A DNA stretch of 64,000 bases from assembly GCF_014696355.1 (NCBI RefSeq), contig NZ_JACJQA010000025.1:26539-90538 (forward strand). Reading direction: 5' to 3'. The position numbers and the translations under genes are program-made. Every line of letters begins with the position of its first letter. Within the stretch, counting starts at the first letter, position 1. This document shows positions 7,631 through 15,938 of this stretch, one piece after another. Origin of the DNA: Pseudanabaena sp. FACHB-1998 (lineage in GTDB: Bacteria; Cyanobacteriota; Cyanobacteriia; Pseudanabaenales; Pseudanabaenaceae). The notes beneath the pieces are model-generated. The model was not told where the DNA came from. It was given only the letters and a program-made list of their open reading frames with translations, and searched no databases.

Positions 7631-8434
7631 TTACTCATGATTTCCCCAGCTTCTTACGGCTTCGGCGATCGCCGCCATTGATGCGGAGGCAAGAATTAGT
7701 AATACGCTCAAAGCATTTAACTCAGGCGTAACGCCACCGCTTCGTAAAGATGAAAAGATGGCGATCGGCAAGGTGGTTGACCCCACGCCTGCGGTGAAGT
7801 AAGCAATCACAAAGTCATCCATGCTCAGAATAAATGCTAATAAGCATCCTGACAAAATGCCGGGGAGGAGTTGTGGCAGTAATACCCGTAAAAAAGCTTG
7901 TACTGGGGTTGCGCCAAGGTCAAGCGCTGCCTCCTCTAGCTTGGGATCAATGCTCGCTAAGCGACTGGACACGACCACGGCTACATAGGCAAGACAAAAG
8001 ACTATATGGGCAATGACGATTGTGCCGAGGCTAAGGGGCAGCTTAATGGCGGCAAAAAATACGAGAGTAGCTACCGCGATCGCAATGTCAGGCACAATCA
8101 AAGGTAAATAGGTAACCCCTCGATAGAGGCTCTTGCCCGGAAAATAATATCGGGCTAGCCCAACTGCGGTGAGTGTTCCTAATACGGCAGAGACGGAAAC
8201 GGCGGCTATAGCTACACTTAGACTATTTTTTAAAGCGGCGAGTAGTGTCGGATTTTGTAAAAACTTGGTGTACCACTCCAAGGTAAATCCTGACCATTGG
8301 GAAGGGGAGGGTGATTTATTAAAACTAAAAATGGTCAAAACGGCGATCGGCAAATACATATAGAAAAATGCTAAGACCGTATACCAAGTCTGCCAACGCT
8401 TGATTGGAGGAACTTTAATTTCACTAGCCATCAC
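7631..8434 (-). CDS. potC: Spermidine/putrescine-type ABC transporter permease, PotC
   Basis: 267 aa with six predicted transmembrane helices. The N-terminus WYTVLAFFYMYLPIAVLTIFSFN is typical of PotC. The EAA loop reads EEAALDLGATPVQAFLRVLLP near residues 165-185, which docks the ATPase. The start overlaps the end of potB by 11 bases, so the two are translationally coupled. No ATPase (PotA) or binding protein (PotD) gene is adjacent in the window, so the partners must lie elsewhere. Confidence 0.9.
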   Translation of the reverse strand: MMASEIKVPPIKRWQTWYTVLAFFYMYLPIAVLTIFSFNKSPSPSQWSGFTLEWYTKFLQNPTLLAALKNSLSVAIAAVSVSAVLGTLTAVGLARYYFPGKSLYRGVTYLPLIVPDIAIAVATLVFFAAIKLPLSLGTIVIAHIVFCLAYVAVVVSSRLASIDPKLEEAALDLGATPVQAFLRVLLPQLLPGILSGCLLAFILSMDDFVIAYFTAGVGSTTLPIAIFSSLRSGGVTPELNALSVLLILASASMAAIAEAVRSWGNHE

Positions 8435-9317
8435 TTACCACTCGGCGATCGCCATATTTAATTAGCAGCGCAATTACAATCGTTACCGCAAAAATTAAGA
8501 CCATACTAATTGCGGAGCCAAACCCTCGATTGCTACTTGCTCCCAAAAATTGTAACTCGATAATTGAAGCGATCGTGCGGCTCCCTGGCCCTCCTAATAA
8601 CTGAGGGTTGATGTAATCACTAAAACTGGTTATGGAGACAAGGGCTGTACCTGCAATGATCCCCGACGAGACCTGTGGCACAGTGACTTGCCAAAAAGTT
8701 TGTCTAGCATTAGCCCCTAGATCGGCAGCGGCTTCTAGGAGGCGGAGGTCAAGTCTTTCTAAAGAGGTGAAAAGGACTAAAACCATATAGGGCAAATAGG
8801 TGTAAATCATGCCAATGATCACCCCCTCGGCTTTGTTTAAAACATTGATTCCCGATAGCCCAATAAAGTTCAGAAAGCTATTTAAAACCCCTGTAGGGCG
8901 CAAAATGGTAATCCATGCATAGGAGCGTAATAACGAAGATGTCCATAGGGGGAGGACAAATAGCAAAAGCAAGATATTGCGCCAACGCTTAGGGGCAATG
9001 ACCGCTAGCCAATAGGCGACGGGGAAACCTAGAAGCAAACAAAAGCCAGTGGTAATGGTGGCATAAAGTAGCGATCGCCATACCACGGTGAGGTAGATGA
9101 AGTTACCGCCAGCATATTCAAAGACTCGAAGATAGTTGTCTAAACCAAACTCGGTTTTGCCAAAGGGAACGAGGCTTTGAATCAGGATAAAAACTGTGGG
9201 GACGATCAGAAAGGCTATTAGCCAAAATCCACTGGGGAAAAGCAAAGCAAGAGGCTCAAGCCATTTGAGCCGACGAACTGATCGCTGGCTAGGGTCAGAG
9301 GTACTATTTACAGTCAT
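8424..9317 (-). CDS. potB: Spermidine/putrescine-type ABC transporter permease, PotB
   Basis: 297 aa with six predicted membrane helices. The first is LLFPSGFWLIAFLIVPTVFIL and the EAA loop is LEAAADLGANARQTFWQV near residues 194-211. The LRSYAWITILRPTGVLNSFL segment is typical of the PotB/PotH branch. It pairs with PotC just downstream. An SPOR-like gene lies upstream and is not part of the transporter. A polyamine substrate is inferred from the family only; other polar organic cations or osmolytes are possible. Confidence 0.9.
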   Translation of the reverse strand: MTVNSTSDPSQRSVRRLKWLEPLALLFPSGFWLIAFLIVPTVFILIQSLVPFGKTEFGLDNYLRVFEYAGGNFIYLTVVWRSLLYATITTGFCLLLGFPVAYWLAVIAPKRWRNILLLLFVLPLWTSSLLRSYAWITILRPTGVLNSFLNFIGLSGINVLNKAEGVIIGMIYTYLPYMVLVLFTSLERLDLRLLEAAADLGANARQTFWQVTVPQVSSGIIAGTALVSITSFSDYINPQLLGGPGSRTIASIIELQFLGASSNRGFGSAISMVLIFAVTIVIALLIKYGDRRVVSDG

Positions 9318-9360
9318 ATGTCCCAGTCATTGCTAGTTACTTCGTCTATCGAATTGGTGA

Positions 9361-10473
9361 TTAAAAATAGAGTACACGGGAGTCCATGCCCTGCGATCGC
9401 AAATATCGCGCAACCGATTCGGCGGAATCACGATTTTGATAAGCTCCAGCATGGATATAGTTACCACGACCAGAGTTAGCAAAAAAGGCATTTGGCACAA
9501 ACTGTCTTACCCTTGAGAGCAAAAACTGGTTATTCGCACTGGCTGGCACGGCCGCAATGTATCGAAAGTTAGGATTTTGAGTGGCTTGGGGCAGTAGCGG
9601 CTCGCTACTGTTATTTGTAGTCTGAGCCGTACTAGCAAAGCTGGCTGTACCCACTGAATTATCGGCAACTGTGGTCTGTGAAGATTGGATAAATCCCGTT
9701 TGAGGCTGTACATAGCCAGTTTGCTGAATATAACCCGTTTGTTGGGTGTAACCCGTTTGTTGGGTGTAACCCGTTTGGACAATCTGGGTTTGGGGAACCA
9801 CGGTCTGAGTGACGATCTGTCTAGTCTCAGGGACTAGTACTTGTTGCCAGCGTGGTACTAGTACTTGTTGGGTCTGGACTTGAGGGACAACTGTATTAGT
9901 TGTAATTTGTTGAAATTGAGGTTGAGCCGCGCAGCTAGACTGCACATTCACAGGCATTGCTTGAGCGCATTGACTCGTGGTCGTAAAGCTCTGTTGAGGC
10001 AAAGAGCTAAACGTTGAGTTAAATACTTGGGGCTGCGAATCATTTACAGTCACTGTCTGCTGTGTTGCCGTTGGTTGAATGACAACAGACTGAGGATTAG
10101 CAGGGCTTACTGTTGAAGTGGTGGTAGTAGTGATAGCTTCGGGGAAGGGGACTGGAACATTATTTTCTTTGCCACCTGTAGACCTAAAGTACTTTTGGGC
10201 AGATAAGCCTGATTGCTGTAAGGAGATCGCTAGGCTATCAGCGCTAGTCTCGGAGTTAAAAGTACCTGCTTGAATTACAGGTTGATCGTTGATCTTAGTG
10301 GTAAAAGCGGTTGGAGAGATGACCCGCACTCTTTGCAAGGTGGCGGCATCATTACCAGCAACAAAAATCACGAAACGGGCGGAAGCGGACTGGGCGATCG
10401 CCAACGATGCAATGGCAGTCGTCCCAACAATACTAAGTCTTTTGAGCCAATTCACAGCAGTACATCCCCACAC
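9361..10473 (-). CDS. Exported SPOR-like protein with Gln/Thr-rich linker
   Basis: 370 aa. The N-terminus has a signal peptide (basic NWLKR, hydrophobic SIVGTTAIASLAIA, then SASA). Two SPOR-like peptidoglycan-binding modules are likely, at about 33-95 (FVIFVAGN..IQAGTFNSETSADSLAISLQQSGLSA) and at about 302-370 (RYIAAVPAS..IHAGAYQNRDSAESVARYLRSQGM). They are joined by a low-complexity linker rich in Gln, Thr and Val that contains a tandem QTGY repeat (about 227-262). It probably sits in the periplasm at the cell wall. Homology of the two ends to each other is visible by eye. The exact function is unknown. Confidence 0.78.
   Translation of the reverse strand: MWGCTAVNWLKRLSIVGTTAIASLAIAQSASARFVIFVAGNDAATLQRVRVISPTAFTTKINDQPVIQAGTFNSETSADSLAISLQQSGLSAQKYFRSTGGKENNVPVPFPEAITTTTTSTVSPANPQSVVIQPTATQQTVTVNDSQPQVFNSTFSSLPQQSFTTTSQCAQAMPVNVQSSCAAQPQFQQITTNTVVPQVQTQQVLVPRWQQVLVPETRQIVTQTVVPQTQIVQTGYTQQTGYTQQTGYIQQTGYVQPQTGFIQSSQTTVADNSVGTASFASTAQTTNNSSEPLLPQATQNPNFRYIAAVPASANNQFLLSRVRQFVPNAFFANSGRGNYIHAGAYQNRDSAESVARYLRSQGMDSRVLYF
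9693..9798 (-). repeat. Short tandem repeat in the SPOR-protein linker
   Basis: Units of about 18 bases (sense strand CAAACGGGTTACACCCAA type) encode the repeated QTGYTQ peptide, four or more copies with drift. Prone to slippage. Confidence 0.75.
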
Positions 10474-10704
10474 TTGAATGTAATAATGGACAAGTCTAAC
10501 TCAACTAGATAAAAACTAGATAAAGTAATGTTTTTTCTAGTCAAATTTATTTGCGTTATTTAACTGGTTTATTTAAGCACTTAAATTACTAAATATATTA
10601 AAAACTCAAGAATTTGATTTACACACTTTGAGGGCAAATTAAAAACTTGCGTTAAGCTTCATCTTTTCGCTTTATACCAAAACTAAAAGTGGCGTTGCCA
10701 TTTT

Positions 10705-10823
10705 TATAGCAATGTAAGTTTTGCGTAGGACATAAAACCCAAAAAGCAAGTTGCGGCGCGAAGCGCCGCAACTTGCTTTTTGGGTTTTGGTTTGTACTGG
10801 CGGCTAACTCTTGCTTTGCTATA
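10705..10823. mobile_element. MITE-like element, family A (119 bp)
   Basis: Begins TATAGCAATGTAAG and ends CTTGCTTTGCTATA, imperfect terminal inverted repeats. Inside is a perfect 26-base-arm hairpin (10734-10788) with a GAA tip in GGCGCGAAGCGCC. An element of the same length and plan is at 60095-60213, and others are at 19136 and 55524. No coding capacity, so non-autonomous. Confidence 0.75.
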
Positions 10824-10853
10824 GTTTTAAAAAACCTTACTGGATGTGGTTTT

Positions 10854-10889
10854 CAATTCACAAAAGTGGAGGCACATTTTTGTGAATTG
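10854..10889. repeat. Palindrome CAATTCACAAAAGTG..
   Basis: 15-base left arm and 17-base right arm around GAGG with one bulge. Related to palindromes at 681 and near 47140. Confidence 0.65.
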
Positions 10890-10912
10890 GTATTAAGCAA
10901 AATTTACAAAAT

Positions 10913-10967
10913 AAACCCCAATAAAAGAAAGGCAGTGCTTCGCACTACTTTTCTTTTATTGGGGTTT
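10913..10967. repeat. Hairpin with TGCTTCGCA tip
   Basis: AAACCCCAATAAAAGAAAGG.. pairs with a near-perfect complement around TTC. Same plan as the other dispersed hairpins. Confidence 0.7.
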
Positions 10968-11016
10968 TGAGCGCAAAGCGCTGTATTTCTTGACTTAACC
11001 CATGCAGCGACAGCTA

Positions 11017-11022
11017 TATAAT
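11017..11022 (+). promoter_or_regulatory. Possible -10 box (TATAAT) at a repeat end
   Basis: In GCGACAGCTATATAATC. TTGACT lies at 10990 but the spacing of 21 bases is too long for an ideal promoter. It may drive the small ORF at 11108. Confidence 0.4.
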
Positions 11023-11107
11023 CTTAAAAACATGGAGATGACTAGAGATCAAGCTGTTCATCCTCATGTCTACATCTAGCTACACTACATATAGAAGGTA
11101 TAACTAC

Positions 11108-11212
11108 GTGGAAAAAATTCAATCGGTTTTAAATATTGCGATTTTTATCTTGTTATCGGGCTTTATTGGATTAGAAGTTTGGAATTTAGTTTCCCACTTT
11201 CTCAAAGCTTAG
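11108..11212 (+). CDS. Small single-pass membrane protein, 34 aa
   Basis: GTG start with AGAAGG nine bases upstream. The protein is VEKIQSVLNIAIFILLSGF followed by IGLEVWNLVSHFLKA: one hydrophobic helix with short polar ends, the size of many small photosynthetic or respiratory complex subunits. I do not recognise it as any named Psb, Psa, Pet or Ndh small subunit. An in-frame ATG at 11066 would give 48 aa. Its stop overlaps the convergent cpcS stop by four bases. Confidence rests on the ribosome site, the clean helix and the tight packing. Confidence 0.5.
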   Translation: MEKIQSVLNIAIFILLSGFIGLEVWNLVSHFLKA

Positions 11213-11745
11213 GCAGATGGCTTAGCGGGGGAAATCCGAATTTCGGAATAAAACTTAGAGGACTGCACATGGCGATCGCTGGACTGATCTTTGTGGATTA
11301 ACGTTGCCACCCGAAATCGCAAATTGGGATTTCCATACCAAATGCGCTCTTCCAGCGATCCCTGATCGACAACAGTACGAATAGTGAGAGACTCATCCTC
11401 CGCAAGCTCATATTCGCCTTTACTCTGACTCGTTAAAATTAGCCCTTTTTTAAGTTCTGTAGCTTCATGGGGAATTGGGACAATAAAGCTCACGCCACTA
11501 GGCTTTTTACTACTTAAAGATTCTTCCTCCCATGACATCTGCATTGGCTGAATTGCCTTGAGTGGATCTAAATTATGTTTTTGGCAGATGGCAATTAAGT
11601 TTGGGTCATCAAGGCTTAAGGGCGTAATCTCAATTAAAGAACGAGTATCACTACCATTTCCCTTACTAAATTGATGATCGCTGCGTTGCGATCGCCAACG
11701 ACCGACAAAAAGTTCAAGAAATTGATGAATATCCATTAAAGGCAA
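11209..11745 (-). CDS. cpcS: Phycobiliprotein lyase, CpcS/CpeS type
   Basis: 178 aa of the CpcS/CpeS beta-barrel lyase family, which attaches phycocyanobilin (or related bilins) to the Cys-82/84 site of phycobiliproteins. The N-terminal LELFVGRWRSQRSDHQF segment is the family hallmark, followed by a typical ..QMSWEEES.., GYELAEDESLTIRT-like strand region and the ERIWYGNPNLRFRV segment. The start is either 11745 or the second Met at 11736. It lies downstream of cpcG on the same strand, separated by two hairpins. Whether it is the S or U paralogue cannot be decided by eye. Confidence 0.87.
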   Translation of the reverse strand: MPLMDIHQFLELFVGRWRSQRSDHQFSKGNGSDTRSLIEITPLSLDDPNLIAICQKHNLDPLKAIQPMQMSWEEESLSSKKPSGVSFIVPIPHEATELKKGLILTSQSKGEYELAEDESLTIRTVVDQGSLEERIWYGNPNLRFRVATLIHKDQSSDRHVQSSKFYSEIRISPAKPSA

Positions 11746-11814
11746 AATTAAAAATTAAATGAATAATAAAAATGTTTTGAAGCAAATCTTATAACAAATT
11801 CTAGTCCCTTTCCA

Positions 11815-11867
11815 GCCCAGAAAATTAGAGGTGCGGCGCGAAGCGCCGCACCTCTAATTTTCTGGGC
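11815..11867. repeat. Perfect hairpin with GGCGCGAAGCGCC tip
   Basis: 25-base arms beginning GCCCAGAAAATTAGAGG around GAA. Dispersed hairpin family; lies between cpcG and cpcS. Confidence 0.8.
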
Positions 11868-11878
11868 GTAAGTAGTCA

Positions 11879-11911
11879 AAGCAAAGGGGACGCATTGCGT
11901 CCCCTTTGCTT
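11879..11911. repeat. Hairpin AAGCAAAGGGGACGC / GCGTCCCCTTTGCTT
   Basis: Perfect 15-base arms around ATT. Probably ends the cpcG transcript, reading on the minus strand. Confidence 0.75.
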
Positions 11912-11958
11912 GCTAGTTTTTAAAGATTATTTAGAGCCGAACTCTAGTCTTTAAATTT

Positions 11959-12711
11959 TTAGCGACGAGGAACTAGACGTTCGTAGTCAAGGTTTTGAGC
12001 AGACACTGGCTTTGAATTTGCTGGCACAGAAGCATTAATGCTACGAGCCATATTCAAGAACAAGGATGGATCGCCAGACTTGGGCTTTCTGTCGGTAACC
12101 ACATAGCTGCGTACAGAATTTTGCCAAATGAGTTGAGGGAAGCCCAACTGTGCACGATGGTAAGCATCGTAGCGAGGGGACTTGAGGTTGAAAGGCATTT
12201 CACCAATTCTTTGGCTAGGCAATACGCGACGACGTTGGTAAGGAAGAACGTCATCACCAAAAGCTTCGAGGTATTCATCACTATTAATTAGTGCGTCAAT
12301 AAAGCCTTCGATCCCCTTGGTCGCCACAACGATTGACCAAGCAATTTTTTCTTTTTCGCTATAAACATCGCGACCGAGGACACGTTGTACGGTTTGTTCT
12401 ACGAAGCGATAGTTGCTGTTTTTGTCGTAGAAGCTGCTTCTATAGGTATTTGATAAAACTAGTCCACGAACAAACTGTCTAACCGAGATATTGCCAGAAC
12501 GCAGTTGCGATTCTAAGGTAATTTCGCGATCGGCAGCAAATGCATGGAAGAAAATTTGACGATAGGCTGCTTCGATCAATTCGTCTAGATCGCTTCCAGA
12601 GAGCAAGTTGGCAGTAGTGTAAATGCGAGGGGTGCTGTCACCACTGACGGTAAACCCAGCAACGCGAGAATTTTGCGATGATGGAGCGTAATTCAACAAA
12701 GGAATCGCCAC
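11959..12711 (-). CDS. cpcG: Phycobilisome rod-core linker polypeptide
   Basis: 250 aa, the usual CpcG length. It begins [20 protein letters not shown], close to the CpcG N-terminal signature. The pfam00427 linker domain covers about residues 20-165, with [37 protein letters not shown] and [27 protein letters not shown]. The C-terminal about 70 residues are basic and lack an obvious transmembrane helix, so this is the CpcG1-like rod-core form rather than the membrane-anchored CpcL form. It joins phycocyanin rods to the allophycocyanin core. Transcribed alone, with hairpins downstream. Confidence 0.94.
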   Translation of the reverse strand: MAIPLLNYAPSSQNSRVAGFTVSGDSTPRIYTTANLLSGSDLDELIEAAYRQIFFHAFAADREITLESQLRSGNISVRQFVRGLVLSNTYRSSFYDKNSNYRFVEQTVQRVLGRDVYSEKEKIAWSIVVATKGIEGFIDALINSDEYLEAFGDDVLPYQRRRVLPSQRIGEMPFNLKSPRYDAYHRAQLGFPQLIWQNSVRSYVVTDRKPKSGDPSLFLNMARSINASVPANSKPVSAQNLDYERLVPRR

Positions 12712-13195
12712 GTTTAAATCTCCAAATAATATTATCGAAAAGTTTTAAAAATACTTAAAAACCCAATTTTTAAGTTGGATCACGGGTTTAATCATCGTTT
12801 ATGTCAATGAGGACACCGTAACACAATGAGTTTAGGGCTAAATAAGCTAAATAAAATTACAAGAGGCTAACCTCTAGTCAATGATAGGATAGGCGAAATT
12901 AGCTAGTTCTACTTGCTTCATATAAGTTTACCTTTATTCATGATCTTCCCTGTAGCAATCCTGAATCATTTGTGAGAAAGGCAAGAGGCTTAAGCCCTTT
13001 GTTGTAAGCTTTGGGGGCTTACTCCTCTCCCAGACTAAAACATAGACGTTAAAACCCAAGGATTAGCGGTGCGAAGCGTCGCACCGCTAATCCTTGGATG
13101 GGAAAGGAGTAGGACTGATTTAGGATTGCTGTATCGAGAAAAGCTGATTATCGGAATAAAAATCTGTTATATTTCGTAATTACTAAGTTGTCTCA
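12712..13195. other. Intergenic region: cpcG promoter side and a MITE-like element
   Basis: The first 230 bases are AT-rich and should hold the cpcG promoter, but I could not fix one. The rest is the family-C element described separately. No gene seen. Confidence 0.7.
12951..13133. mobile_element. MITE-like element, family C (183 bp)
   Basis: The left end TGTAGCAATCCTGAATCA and the right end TGATTTAGGATTGCTGTA are 18-base inverted repeats with three mismatches. Inside are AGGCTTAAGCCC and a near-perfect hairpin at 13056-13097 with a GCGAAGCG tip. A similar left end occurs at about 16466 (CTACAGCAATCCTACATGAG). Confidence 0.7.
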
Positions 13196-14089
13196 ATGAA
13201 TTTTACATATCGTAAGTTTGCCGATCGCTTTTGGTCTTGGCGTGGCTATGAGATTGGTTATTGCGCTGAAGGGTTAGAAAATCAAGAATTATTAAATAAG
13301 CCTGCTCTGGTCTTAATTCATGGATTTGGGGCTTCTGTGGGGCATTGGCGCAAGAATGTACCTGTTTTGGCACAAAGTTTTCGGGTCTATGCGATCGATT
13401 TAATTGGGTTTGGATCTTCGGCTCAGCCTTTGCCGACAGAACTGCCCTATACCTTTGAGACTTGGGGACAGCAGGTGGCGGATTTTGTGCGGGAGGTGGT
13501 AGGCGATCGCGCCATCCTGATTGGTAACTCGATTGGCGCAGTAGTTGCCATGCAAGCGGCGATCTATGCACCAGAATTAATTACGAAGACGATCTTAATT
13601 AACTGTTCGTTACGGCTATTGCAAGAACAAAATCAACTGGCAAGCCCTTGGATTAAGCGGGTTGGGGTAAAGACTGTCCAAGATATTTTGGGGGTGCGGT
13701 TGATCGCCAAATTATTTTTTGATCGCGTCCGTCAACCGCGATCGGTGCGCCAGATTTTATCGCAAGCCTACATTCGCAAAGAAGCGATTACCGATGAGCT
13801 AATTGAAATATTAGTTAAGCCTGCTCAAAATGATCACGCAGTAGATGTATTTATGGCTTTTGTGCGCTATTCGCAGGGACCAAGACCTGAAGATTTGTTG
13901 GCAATTCTGCCCTGTGAGGCGATTGTGTTGTGGGGCGATCGCGATCCTTGGGAGCCGATCGCGATGGGGCGGGAGTCCTTTACCAGATTTGCCTGTGTTA
14001 AGGAATTTGTGGCGATCGCCAATGCGGGACATTGTCCACAGGATGAAGTACCAGAACAAGTTAACGAGCTTTTACTAAAGTTCGCTTAA
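13196..14089 (+). CDS. Alpha/beta-fold hydrolase
   Basis: 297 aa. The fold is clear: LVLIHGFGASVGHWR (oxyanion HG region, about 40-54), nucleophile elbow GNSIGAVVA (Ser near 108), acid Asp in LWGDRDPWEP (about 246) and catalytic His in NAGHCPQDE (about 276). Close relatives in cyanobacteria and chloroplasts are often annotated as haloperoxidase-like or pheophytinase-like esterases. The substrate is not shown by the sequence. Converges with the channel gene, seven bases from its end. Confidence 0.9.
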   Translation: MNFTYRKFADRFWSWRGYEIGYCAEGLENQELLNKPALVLIHGFGASVGHWRKNVPVLAQSFRVYAIDLIGFGSSAQPLPTELPYTFETWGQQVADFVREVVGDRAILIGNSIGAVVAMQAAIYAPELITKTILINCSLRLLQEQNQLASPWIKRVGVKTVQDILGVRLIAKLFFDRVRQPRSVRQILSQAYIRKEAITDELIEILVKPAQNDHAVDVFMAFVRYSQGPRPEDLLAILPCEAIVLWGDRDPWEPIAMGRESFTRFACVKEFVAIANAGHCPQDEVPEQVNELLLKFA

Positions 14090-14096
14090 GCCAACT

Positions 14097-15797
14097 TTAG
14101 CTAGGATTGCCTACGGCTACTTGAAAGGGAGCAACTCGCCATAGCTGCTCTAGCTTGGCGGCGGGCATCGTTAAATAAAGAATATCTCCTGCACTGAGGG
14201 AAGCTTCTAGCAAATTCCAGCCATGAATTGTTTGGCAAGCAGTTTCGATATAGAGGGGTACAAAATCGGCGGTCATGGATGCTTCGCGGACAGGTTTGCC
14301 ACAGAAAGGATGATTTGGAGTGATCATGGTAGCGATCGCCACCCAAAGGCTATCCGCAACAATTCCATTACCGAGAATACGCCCACCTAGAGCCGAAGAA
14401 GCAAAAGCTGGGGCGGCGATTTCAGGCGGACTGAGAACCGCTTCAAAATCAAAGACTTCCTGCGCCATGCTTGCATAGTAGGGATCGTCATAGCGGACGA
14501 CGACGCGACAACGGGGGGCAATTCCCTTAGCATTGAGGGCAATTTCTAAATTTGCGGTGTCATTGCTGGTCACCGCAAGTAGGCTTTCGGCTTTTTCGAG
14601 ATTGGCGGCTTTGAGGGTTGTGGGCAAACTGGCATCCCCATGAATTACAGGGATATTTTGCGATCGCACCGTATCTAAAAAGCGATTATTTAGATCACGC
14701 TCAATGACTAATACCTCATAGCCATAGCTGACCAGTTGTAAGGCTGTCTGCACGCCGACACTACCTAAACCACAGATCACAATATGATTGCGTTGGGGAA
14801 CTCGCGCTGCATCCCAAAAATTTCTTAGACGTGAACCGAGAATGAAGTCATTTAAAATTGCATAGAAAATGCCAATTACCGCAGTTCCAATTAACATCAT
14901 GATGATTGTAAAAATTTTGATACTGTCGGCAGAATTTTCCACAACCATCTCGTTACCGCCTGCGCCCGTAATCATCCCCACTGAAAAGTAAAGCGCATCC
15001 ACCAAAGAAATCTTCAATTGAAAACTGGTATATACCACCGTTGCCGACAATATTGTCAGTAATAGGGCGATCGCCGTAAATAAAACGGCTCTCCCATGTT
15101 CGTGAAAGTGCAGAAAGCCCATAAATAGCTTGGAGATTTTCTGCAAGATTGGTCGGGAGGCTGTCCTGACATTGGGCTGTGTGCCTAGTAAGAGCCGATC
15201 GCCAAGTTGCAAAGTCCGTCCATCAAGGACGGCACTAACTAAATCCACCTTGCTATCGTCGTAGGGCAAGTAGTAGATCAGCATTCGCGTGCGATCTTCC
15301 CAAAATTCGGCTAGGGGCTTATTTAACCAAGGATGGCGATCGTCAATATATTCTTCGTGGATCGGCCAAGTTTGATTAAATAGGCGTAGCTGCCCGATCG
15401 CTTGACTTCCCATCGCACTAAAGGCGAATACTGGCGCAGCGAGAGCCGCTACACTCATGGTCAAGTGATTTGGTAAGGTCAAGTCAAGACGCACGCCTAA
15501 GCTGGAGTTAAACAAGCGATTAATAATCCTGACATTGGGATTCAGCACTCGCGCCTGCATCAAAATTGTGAGATTGCGAGTTTCATCTGCTCCCGCCAAA
15601 ATCAAGGTCTGAGCATCCCGAATGCCTGCCGCTAGCAAAGTTTCCGCCGCCGCCAAGTCCCCAATCACAATTTCCGCGTCAGCTTGGTGAATGGGCTTGT
15701 CATGGATACCAATCACAAAGCAGCCCTGCTGTTTGAGCAGGCTCAATATTTTGTAACCCGTTCGATCTAGACCACAGACGATAATGCGGGGTTTCAT
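14097..15797 (-). CDS. Two-RCK (TrkA-N) ion channel with atypical filter
   Basis: 566 aa. An N-terminal NAD-binding RCK domain (IIVCGLDRTGYKIL, about 4-17) is followed by a TrkA-C-like stretch to about 205. Next come one membrane helix (about 236-258), a pore loop (about 264-286), a second helix (about 293-318), a second RCK domain (HIVICGLGSVGVQTAL, about 338-353) and a C-terminal TrkA-C region. The layout is that of bacterial ligand-gated potassium channels. However, the expected T-V-G-Y-G-D filter reads TGAGGNE (about 277-283). Ion selectivity is therefore uncertain. It may be a nonselective or regulatory channel-like protein. Confidence 0.85.
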   Translation of the reverse strand: MKPRIIVCGLDRTGYKILSLLKQQGCFVIGIHDKPIHQADAEIVIGDLAAAETLLAAGIRDAQTLILAGADETRNLTILMQARVLNPNVRIINRLFNSSLGVRLDLTLPNHLTMSVAALAAPVFAFSAMGSQAIGQLRLFNQTWPIHEEYIDDRHPWLNKPLAEFWEDRTRMLIYYLPYDDSKVDLVSAVLDGRTLQLGDRLLLGTQPNVRTASRPILQKISKLFMGFLHFHEHGRAVLFTAIALLLTILSATVVYTSFQLKISLVDALYFSVGMITGAGGNEMVVENSADSIKIFTIIMMLIGTAVIGIFYAILNDFILGSRLRNFWDAARVPQRNHIVICGLGSVGVQTALQLVSYGYEVLVIERDLNNRFLDTVRSQNIPVIHGDASLPTTLKAANLEKAESLLAVTSNDTANLEIALNAKGIAPRCRVVVRYDDPYYASMAQEVFDFEAVLSPPEIAAPAFASSALGGRILGNGIVADSLWVAIATMITPNHPFCGKPVREASMTADFVPLYIETACQTIHGWNLLEASLSAGDILYLTMPAAKLEQLWRVAPFQVAVGNPS

Positions 15798-15889
15798 TGC
15801 TTATTGCGCGACAGCGATCGCTACCCATAGGACTATCGTAACTATTGTGAGCTATGTACGAGATAGCATCTGTAGCTGATAACACGAAT

Positions 15890-15938
15890 CCGATTAAACA
15901 ACCATGCGGCGCAACGCGCCGCATGGTTGTTTAATCGG
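15890..15938. repeat. Perfect hairpin that overlaps the end of the next gene
   Basis: CCGATTAAACAACCATGCGG.. pairs with its exact complement around AAC in GGCGCAACGCGCC. The right arm contains the TAA stop and last Ser-Asp codons of the membrane-protein gene at 15931-16443. Confidence 0.85.

Larger units (their letters stand above)
10474..11065. other. Repeat-filled intergenic region without confident gene
   Basis: It holds the AT-rich promoter region of the SPOR-like gene (10474-10680), a family-A MITE-like element (10705-10823), two further hairpins (10854-10889 and 10913-10967) and a repeat end with TATAAT at 11017. An apparent ORF across 10773-10970 is made of these palindromes and is not a gene. 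Confidence 0.8.

Noticed and set aside
10773..10970. 65-codon plus-strand ORF
   Set aside because: Made of the family-A element end and two hairpins.
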